Source: Zygnema cylindricum (Eukaryota; Streptophyta; Zygnematophyceae; Zygnematales; Zygnemataceae). From it: DNA of 13,862 nt. The notes under the pieces are model-generated. The model saw only the letters and a program-made list of their open reading frames with translations, made no database searches and had not been told where the DNA came from. Location of the stretch: NCBI GenBank assembly GCA_037447655.1, contig JBBHKE010001578.1, positions 335,727 to 349,588 of the forward strand, in the 5' to 3' direction. The first letter of the stretch is position 1. Every line of letters begins with the position of its first letter. Positions 8,159 through 13,862 of the stretch are shown here, piece after piece. The position numbers and the translations under genes were made by a program.

Positions 8159-8402
8159 ATCTACGATTTCACAAAAATCTAGACGTCTACCATTGTCGTT
8201 GTTTTTGTTGGCGTCACCAAACGTCGGAAGTTTCGTAGTCGCCTTCAATCGTCACAAGTTGTACCTACGTCTACAACCGTCACATTCCAAAGTTCCGATT
8301 TCATTTTCGCACATAGGGACGCTCTTCAAAGTAGTACGGAGAATCCTTACTACAGTCCAAAATACTTTATCAAAGTACCGATTACATGGGGACGTACCCT
8401 TA

Positions 8403-8754
8403 CTCTACTTTATTTAAGTACTCTAGTTTGGCATGCTAATATCCTCTACTGTAAATAAGGTATTTGTACAGAATTTGGCAAAACGTACAGTTTATCGTCA
8501 CTATGACGTTTGCACTACGCGGTTTGTTAAAACGCAGTTACATGATAACGACCTGTATTAAATCATTATTTGTACTTTTTTACTTAATAAAGTACAATTT
8601 TGCACGGTATGAGGTCGTCCATACTCCACACTATTTAAAATGAACCTATATTAGAATTAAAAACGCTAATTTAACTTTACCTTTAATAGAATAATGAAAA
8701 AATTAGAATCATTTACTCTCTTTCATGTGATAGAGTCGAAATTTCGAGCCACCG
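8403..8754. other. AT-rich spacer between U1 and R, with one hairpin
   Basis: No gene is seen. TTGTACTTT (8570-8578) and AAAGTACAA (8589-8597) form a perfect 9-bp stem with a 10-nt loop. A CCACACTATTTA block (8627-8638) is the complement of the TAAATAGTGTGG found in U1 and U2. A block around 8690-8736 (AATGAAAAAATTAGA and TGTGATAGAGT) repeats sequence at 7361-7433 in the same orientation. Confidence 0.5.
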
Positions 8755-8792
8755 AATTAGAGTAATTTACTCTAATTACGATTCGTGGTGTA
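8755..8792 (+). repeat. Palindrome plus ACGATT..GGTGTA motif
   Basis: AATTAGAGTAA and TTACTCTAATT (8755-8777) are 11-bp perfect arms around one T. They are followed directly by ACGATTCGTGGTGTA. The same two-part design appears at 11298-11334. Confidence 0.55.
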
Positions 8793-9083
8793 GTTTTCAA
8801 AAATTTTACATTTGAAGTACAATTTCGTACAAGCTACGTACCTTTAAGTTCAGATTTGACGGTCAATCCGTCGAACAACTTTGACTGTCAAAATATAGTA
8901 ACGGCGATTAAAAAACTATCGCGCTTGCGAACGCCGACCGTCAGAAAAAAAAAAACCAATTCACACGACCGGCGCAGGTTTACTATAACAAAACTGAGGC
9001 AGCCACATATAAATAAAATGGCTGCGCGGAGGTAGTTACTCAGTTCACGTGAGCTCCACTGTGAAAGCACACACCGACGATGT
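8755..9083 (-). repeat. R: inverted copy of the repeat family
   Basis: The complement of 8791-9080 runs parallel to U1 6875-7166 and to U2 from 9384. The same landmarks appear: CAGTGGAGCTCACGTGAA, CTGCCTCAGTTTTGTTA, TTCGACGGATTGACCGTCAA and AAGGTACGTAGCTTGTACG. Differences are scattered single bases. R lacks the 170-bp MITE and ends, on its left, in a palindrome (8755-8777). It abuts U2 at 9083/9084. Confidence 0.85.
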
Positions 9084-9197
9084 GAATCAATGTGAAGTAC
9101 TTATTCAATGTAAGAATGTTGATTCGTAAATAGTGTGGTGGAATCAATGTGAAGTACGTTTTCAATGTAAGTATGTTGATTCGTAAATAGTGTGGCT
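9084..9197 (+). repeat. Two tandem copies of a 57-bp unit containing the 42-bp hairpin
   Basis: GAATCAATGTGAAGTAC starts at 9084 and again at 9141, an offset of 57 bp. Each copy ends GTAAATAGTGTGG. The first copy is closer to the single copy in U1 (CTTATTCAATGTAAGAATG), while the second has CGTTTTCAATGTAAGTATG. Confidence 0.85.
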
Positions 9198-9639
9198 TCA
9201 TTTGGTCGCGCTTGATGACGCGTCATTTTAGTTTCATTGTTATTTATACGCGGGTACGCTTTTATATTTTGGTACGAAGTTTATTTTGTTTCGTGCAAGT
9301 TTATAAATGTCGTACGTCATCCTTTAATTTATGTCCAAGTTCAGCGTAACGGTTAGCGATTCAATTCCATTTTGGCGGCTAAGTCAAATGTCGGTGTGTG
9401 TTTTCACAGTGGAGCTCACGTGAAGTGAGTACCTACCTGCGCGCAGCCATTTTATTTATATGTGGCTGCCTCAGTTTTGTTATAGTAAACCTGCGCCGGC
9501 CGTGTGAATTGTTTTTTTTTTATGACGGTCGACGTTCGCAAGCGCGACAGTTTTTTAACCGCGGTTACAATATTTTGCCAGTCAAAGTTGTTCGACGGAT
9601 TGACCGTCAAATCTGAACCTAAAGGTACGTAGCTTGTAC

Positions 9640-9666
9640 GAAATTGTACTTCAAATGTACAATTTC
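9640..9666. repeat. Perfect 10-bp hairpin
   Basis: GAAATTGTAC and GTACAATTTC enclose TTCAAAT. In U1 and R the same place has imperfect arms. Confidence 0.6.
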
Positions 9667-9675
9667 TGACAACTT

Positions 9676-9720
9676 TCTGCGCGCAGCAAAAATTGTCTCT
9701 GCGATTAGCAATTCCCTAGA
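9676..9720. mobile_element. Truncated left arm of the 170-bp MITE
   Basis: The sequence from TCTGCGCGCAGC through GCGATTAGCAATTCCC matches the MITE left arm at 7167-7209. Then similarity stops and no right arm is found. Confidence 0.7.
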
Positions 9721-10400
9721 TTAAAAGTGCGGTTTAGTGGGCTGTCACATAAGAATAGGATTTGTGCGGAATTTCTCACACTTTAAAACTGTAAAAGTAA
9801 AAGTATCGGCATGAAAAGCATATTTCTCCGTCACCTTGTGCACATTGCTCATTGATGATATTTGTCGTTACGATCTTTAGTGTGGACTTGCTTTAGGTTT
9901 GGGGCCAACGGCCCATTTTGTCCTTTGGAGTTTGTGTATAGAGTGGTTTTTAGTGCTCTTGTAGTTTGGTTTTGTTATTTGTATTTGTTTTTCTTCCTTT
10001 CGATGTCTTGCTCTTCCTGTTGCTTAGCTTTTATAGTTTTGGTTCGCACTTTTGGGTTTTCCAGCTGTAGCCTTTAATGGTAGTGAGCAATTTTTCATTT
10101 CAATCTAGTTTTGTACTTGGATGGTTTAACCAACGCGGCTTTTATAATAAAATCTTATCCAAAGCAAATCAATAGATTAAAAACCTTTGTAGACAATTGG
10201 TCTTCTTTGATATCGTCGTTGTCGTGCTTAATTGAAATGTTTTTTTCCAACTTAAAACATATTTTTTCCTTGCACAGTCGTCAGATTGTTAATTGGAAGG
10301 AACACTTGTAAGGTAAGATTGTCACTTTCCGATTGGCGGTATCCCACCAAAAGTCGGACATGTGTTCGCAAAGAAAAAATGTTTTAAGTGGAGAAAAAAA
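9721..10400. other. No gene seen; T/G-rich, A-poor stretch, possible LINE 3' remnant
   Basis: From about 9880 to 10110 the plus strand is strongly T/G-rich with few A. It is followed at about 10120-10160 by GGTTTAACCAACGCGGC and an A/T-rich end. Plant LINE 3' untranslated regions often look like this, but no reverse transcriptase or endonuclease is present. The only evidence is composition, so the call is tentative. The reading frames of 66-71 codons here look like composition artefacts. Confidence 0.2.
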
Positions 10401-10999
10401 TATTAACACTAATAGCGATACACCGTGTATTTGGCACCGCCCATCATTACTAATGTCGAAGATTTATTAGTATTAATGCAAAATTACTAGTGCAAGGAGG
10501 CCTGGGAAATTGTAGTCCACGTCCTAAAAAAGTGTTAATTAACACTATTTTGTGACTTTCAACCAAAAAAAGTCGCAAGCAAATTAATGTTATTCATCTT
10601 ATAACGATGGACGGTGTACTGGACCTTTCTATCGCGATGCACGCAAAAAAGTTGATATCAATAACAATTCATTAGCGCCATTAAATTGCGACCTTCAACC
10701 TAAAATAAACCAATAATAATACTTTTTTTTTCAGGCTAATGTAACTAGTTTGTACAAAACCCTGTAACGGTTTATTTACACTTATATCGATTCACATTTT
10801 TTTGTACCACACTGTGAATGGCTGTCATTGTAAATAAATTATTCGAGTATAGAAGGAAATTGTGTTATTAACTCTATTTTGGCATCAAGGGTCTACCACC
10901 AACAAAAATTAACCCGAGTTTATACATCTAGCACTGATTTGATTATAAGAACCCCCATATTGTAGTCGATATATAGCTTGTGCTTTTTGTAGTCACATA
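10401..10999. other. Degenerate inverted-repeat DNA, no gene
   Basis: This holds TTAACACTAATAGCGAT (from 10402), a perfect 16-bp palindrome AGTGTTAATTAACACT (10531-10546), and a block at 10661-10708 whose complement resembles 11259-11306. There is also a nested stem (10771-10838). These look like decayed ends of DNA transposons. Confidence 0.45.
10771..10838. repeat. Nested stem-loop
   Basis: The outer arms TTTATTTACA (10771-10780) and TGTAAATAAA (10829-10838) are perfect over 10 bp. The inner arms ATTCACA (10790-10796) and TGTGAAT (10813-10819) are perfect over 7 bp. Confidence 0.6.
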
Positions 11000-11709
11000 G
11001 TCAACATTTGGACATGTGAGGACAGGTTTGAGCAATTTTCCCTTGTATTTATGACGAAGAATCAAATTTGATTGCGCTCTCACGCGTCGACGTTGTTATT
11101 TTACATGTTTTATGTGCTTTTGTAAGAAAAAAGAAGTAATTTTAACACGGACGGACATATGTCGTACACTACACTATTTATAAAATCCATATTAGACTAA
11201 TTGGCACTAATTAGACTGTACCGATATTAACGTAATTGAACATATAGAATTATTGTTTTTATTGTAGGTTCGAGGGTCAAAATTTAATGGCGTTGAATTA
11301 GTGTTATTAACACTAACAACGATTTACGGTGTACACCACTATGGGTGATGTTCCACTCAGTCAATTGTTTGGTTGTCCCCTTTTTCTTGGTTAATAGAAT
11401 CCAAAATGCGATTAGCTATGCCTAATTCAGTTGGACAACATTGGTTTGGGTACTCTATTTTGTTGTCGCAATTGTCTTTTTCAATGTCTTCTGATGTGTA
11501 CCTTTTGTCTCTATGTTAATATTTTTCATAAATTTTTTTTCCTTAACTTGCTGCCCTCTATGTTCGATTCCCCAATTTCCACTTTGCTGTACACTTTTTT
11601 ATTTTCTTGTTCCTGTCACTTAGATAGTTTTTCGTGTTTTTTTAACCAGTCTTATTATTTAAAATGGGGCACAATCGACTCAGTTCTCGAAGCTCTCAAC
11701 CATTACAAG
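11000..11709 (+). repeat. Tandem duplication, copy 1 (710 bp)
   Basis: The unit starts GTCAACATTTGGACATGTG and ends CTCTCAACCATTACAAG. By eye it differs from copy 2 at about a dozen positions plus one indel (AAAAAAGAAG against AAAAACAAG). A 116-codon frame (11431-11781) crosses into copy 2. It is rich in Phe, Leu and Cys, contains no domain I recognise, and differs at its end from the copy 2 frame only because the flank changes. I regard it as probably non-coding. Confidence 0.95.
11298..11334 (+). repeat. Palindrome plus ACGATTTACGGTGTA motif (duplicated in copy 2)
   Basis: TTAGTGTTA and TAACACTAA flank one T (11298-11316) and are followed by CAACGATTTACGGTGTAC. The same structure is at 12007-12043. 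It is a relative of the one at 8755-8792 and, without an intact palindrome, of the minus strand at 7336-7362. Confidence 0.55.
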
Positions 11710-12418
11710 GTCAACATTTGGACATGTGAGGACAGGTTTGAGCAATTTTCCCTTGTATTTATGACGAAGAATCAAATTTGATTGCGCTCTCACGCGTCGA
11801 CGTTGTTATTTTACATGTTTTATGTGCTTTTGTAAGAAAAACAAGTAATTTTAACACGGACGGACATATGTCGTACACTACACTATTTATAAAATCCATA
11901 TTAGACTAATTGGCACTAATTAGACCGTATTGATATTAACGTAATTGAACATATAGAATTATTGTTTTTATTGTAGGTTCGAGGGTCAAAATTTAATGGC
12001 GTTGAATTAGTGTTATTAACACTAACAACGATTTACGGTGTACACCACTATGGGTGATGTTCCACTCAGTCAATTGTTTGGTTGTCTCCTTTTTCTTGGT
12101 TAATAGAATCCAAAATACGATTAGCTATGCCTAATTCGGTTGGACAACATTGGTTTGGGTACTCTATTTTGTTGTCGCAATTGTCTTTTTCAATGTCTTC
12201 TGATGTGTACCTTTTGTCTCTATGTTAATATTTTTCATAATTTTTTTTTCCTTAACTTGCTGCCCTCTATGTTCGATTCCCCAGTTTCCACTTTGCTGTA
12301 CACTTTTTTATTTTCTTGTTCCCGTCACTTAGATAGTTTTTCGTGCTTTTTTAACCAGTCTTATTATTTAAAATGGGGCACAATCGACTCAGTTCTCGAA
12401 GCTCTCAACCATTACAAG
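11710..12418 (+). repeat. Tandem duplication, copy 2 (709 bp)
   Basis: It joins copy 1 directly, with no spacer, and ends at ATTACAAG before AAGTGGTCG. Right after the end, GTGGT and ACCAC form a small hairpin (12421-12434). Both copies keep the same reading-frame start. The copy 2 frame (12140-12469) ends in different residues because the downstream sequence is unique. Confidence 0.95.
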
Positions 12419-13379
12419 AAGTGGTCGTTACCACTTTCCATTGGTTTTTCGTTGCCGGCATTGCCTTAAGACAACATTGTATTTTGTATTTATTTACTTT
12501 TCTTTTTTCTTATTTTATTTCATCATTTTTTTAATTTTAATTTGAGGACACAGAAAAAGCTTCTCCTAGGACAATTTAAATAGTGACTGATGTAAAAATA
12601 TGTCCATCCAATTTTTTTTATATTTTTTTAAATTCTTTTCCCTATATACAGGGATTTACGTGACATAATTTTTTTTTTTGAAAGTCAAAAGTAGGAAGGT
12701 GTCGATAGCTTTACTTTGATTACTGGAATTAGAAGTTTGTTATTTACAGGTTTTTTAAAGGGCTTATTCACGGTTTTTTAAGGGCTTTTTAAAGGGTTTT
12801 GAAGGGCTTTTCCAGGGCTTTTTAAACAATTTTTTTAGGGATTGGAAATAATTCCCAAATTCGATTATCTCAAATTGTGATAAAATATTCTTCTCAAGAA
12901 ATAAAAGTTAAAATGACATGGTAAAAAAAATAAAGATAACAAAGAATTTCTCTTTGCAGAAGACATTTTATGGAAAATCAATAATAAATAGAAAAAAAAG
13001 AGAAGAAAAAAATAAAAAATAAAGCTTTTTCTTTTCTCTGGGCAACACTATTCTAAACCAGAAAAGGAGAAAGAAAATAAAAACATCAAGCAATAACAAA
13101 AAAATGAATCAAACACTTCTTAGTGCAAACATTTTATCACTATACTTAAGTTTTTTTTTTTTAGGAATCACTATATCTTAGTATTTTTTTTTTTTTGGAA
13201 TCAACACTTTCTATTTGTCCCTTTTCCTATTCAATTTTTTTTACAGCCAAATTTAAATATTTTTTTTGTTTTTGTTTTGTTTTGTTTTTTTTTTTTTTAT
13301 CAACCCATTTACCTATTCGAACAATTATACGACAAAATTTAATCAACCCTTTTTTCCTTTTCCTTTTCCTTTTAAATAA
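12419..13379. other. AT-rich low-complexity DNA, no gene
   Basis: The stretch consists of long T and A runs, CTTTTC-type pyrimidine tracts and a T/G microsatellite (TTTTGTTTTGTTTTG, about 13266-13285). Reading frames here are simple translations of T-rich repeats. Confidence 0.7.
12751..12840 (+). repeat. Short irregular GGGCTTTTTAAA repeat
   Basis: Four GGGCTT blocks and related AAAGGGTTTT and TTTAGGGATT blocks alternate with T runs, at irregular spacing of roughly 15-25 bp. Confidence 0.65.
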
Positions 13380-13745
13380 ACTCTTTTCATTCGCCTTTTT
13401 GTATTTTCCTCGTTATTCTTTTTCCCTTTCCGTACAGTTTTCAATGGGAATCCCAAAAAAATAAAAGGAGGGAGAGGTTAAAAAACAACTTTTTTTTTTA
13501 ACAGCCCTTTATACTCGCCTCTTTGTATTTTCCCCGTTTCTTTTTTTTTCTTTCCGTCCTCTTTCCGAAAGAAATCCCAAAATAATTTAAGGAGAGAAGT
13601 TAAAAAACAGAGCTCCCTTTTTTTTCTTTTCAATCAGCTCTTTTTATTCGTCTTTTTGTACTTTCGGTGGTTTGTTTCTTTCCATACTGTTTTCGATGGA
13701 AATCCCAAAACAATAAAAGGAGAGAGAGGTTAAAAACGACGTTAA
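13380..13745. repeat. Three tandem copies of a unit of about 125-133 bp
   Basis: TCGCCTTTTTGTATTTTC-type starts lie at 13391, 13515 and 13648, so spacing is 124 and 133 bp. Each unit then has CTTTCC, a GAAATCCCAAAA-type block and a purine tract close to AATAAAAGGAGAGAG, then GTTAAAAA. Copies are well diverged. Some reading frames on the minus strand are by-products. Confidence 0.8.
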
Positions 13746-13862
13746 AAACCCACGCGGAAAATCCGGAGCATCCGTCTTTCCCGTTAAAATGGAAAAATAA
13801 AAATGGAACGGAGGCCAAAAAACTGAACAGAAACTGCACCACATAGAACGCAAAAAAAAAAA
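13746..13862. other. Unassigned end of the window
   Basis: A C/G-richer patch (CCCACGCGGAAAATCCGG) precedes A-rich DNA ending in an A run. Nothing recognisable is seen. Confidence 0.4.

Larger units (their letters stand above)
7452..8399. mobile_element. PIF/Harbinger-like non-autonomous element, 948 bp
   Basis: Perfect 15-bp terminal inverted repeats are present: GGGTACGTCCCCATG (7452-7466) and its complement (8385-8399). They are flanked by the 3-bp duplication TTA (7449-7451 and 8400-8402). GGGT ends and TWA duplications match the element at 6227-6870, but the internal sequences are not obviously related. The interior holds several short reading frames (longest about 115 codons) with no recognisable domain. 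It also has a CT-rich stretch (about 7905-7930). No transposase is seen. Confidence 0.8.
9084..9720 (+). repeat. U2: right direct copy of the repeat family, uninterrupted
   Basis: This copy carries all host segments of U1 without the 5445-6084 and 6227-6870 insertions, so it records the empty sites. Its 3' end contains the left half of the 170-bp MITE. A short reading frame (9398-9616) is open in part in U1 and R too, but substitutions between copies mostly change the amino acid, which argues against coding. Confidence 0.85.

Noticed and set aside
9398-9616. Short reading frame (SQWSSRE...) present in U2 and also open in R and partly in U1.
   Set aside because: Between U1 and U2 I count about five amino-acid-changing codons for one silent codon over the shared part, and the frames end differently. 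That is not the pattern of a conserved protein.
11431-12469. Two Phe/Leu/Cys-rich frames of 116 and 109 codons in the tandem duplication.
   Set aside because: They exist twice only because the DNA is duplicated. They have no recognisable domain and the first runs over the junction into unrelated sequence of the next unit.
13380-13745. CRISPR-like array.
   Set aside because: Units are long, diverged and directly abutting with no spacers, and the setting is a plant nuclear genome.
13630-13853. Minus-strand frames of about 70 codons at the right end.
   Set aside because: They are translations of the tandem repeat and A-rich DNA, overlapping in two frames with no similarity to a known family.

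Overview
This window looks like repeat-rich intergenic DNA from a plant nuclear genome. I see no intact host gene, no rRNA gene and no CRISPR array. The plant assignment rests on a Ty1/copia element whose primer-binding site matches a plant-type initiator tRNA-Met, on G-box/ACGT promoter motifs, and on a dense layer of small non-autonomous DNA transposons. The species cannot be named from the sequence.

Layout. (1) 1-4676, minus strand: the 5' part of a degenerate Ty1/copia retrotransposon. From right to left it has a 5' LTR (4299-4676), a primer-binding site abutting it (4284-4298), gag with a zinc knuckle, protease, integrase, reverse transcriptase and part of RNase H. The element runs off the left edge, so the 3' LTR is not seen. 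Every pol domain is recognisable and carries in-frame stops or frame breaks, and two catalytic residues are changed. (2) 4677-5358: a promoter-like stretch (G-box, second ACGT site, TATA box) followed by a tRNA-derived, SINE-like head with A and B boxes.

(3) 5359-9720: a nested-transposon region. One repeat family occurs three times: a left direct copy (U1, from 5359), an inverted copy (R, about 8755-9083) and a right direct copy (U2, 9084-9720). U1 is interrupted by three inserted elements (5445-6084, 6227-6870, 7167-7336). A fourth (7452-8399) sits just after it. Because U2 and R lack the insertions, they show the empty sites, and this fixes the element ends. Two elements have TAA or TTA target duplications and GGGT termini (PIF/Harbinger or Tourist type), and one has a TA duplication.

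(4) 9721-10999: degenerate AT-rich DNA with inverted repeats and palindromes. (5) 11000-12418: a recent head-to-tail duplication of a 710-bp unit. (6) 12419-13862: very AT-rich, low-complexity DNA with a short GGGCTT-type repeat and three tandem copies of a unit of about 125-133 bp carrying a purine tract.

Nothing here works together as a host pathway. The most informative items are the half-tRNA primer-binding site, the empty-site evidence for nested insertion, and a palindrome-plus-motif structure shared between region 3 and the 710-bp duplication.
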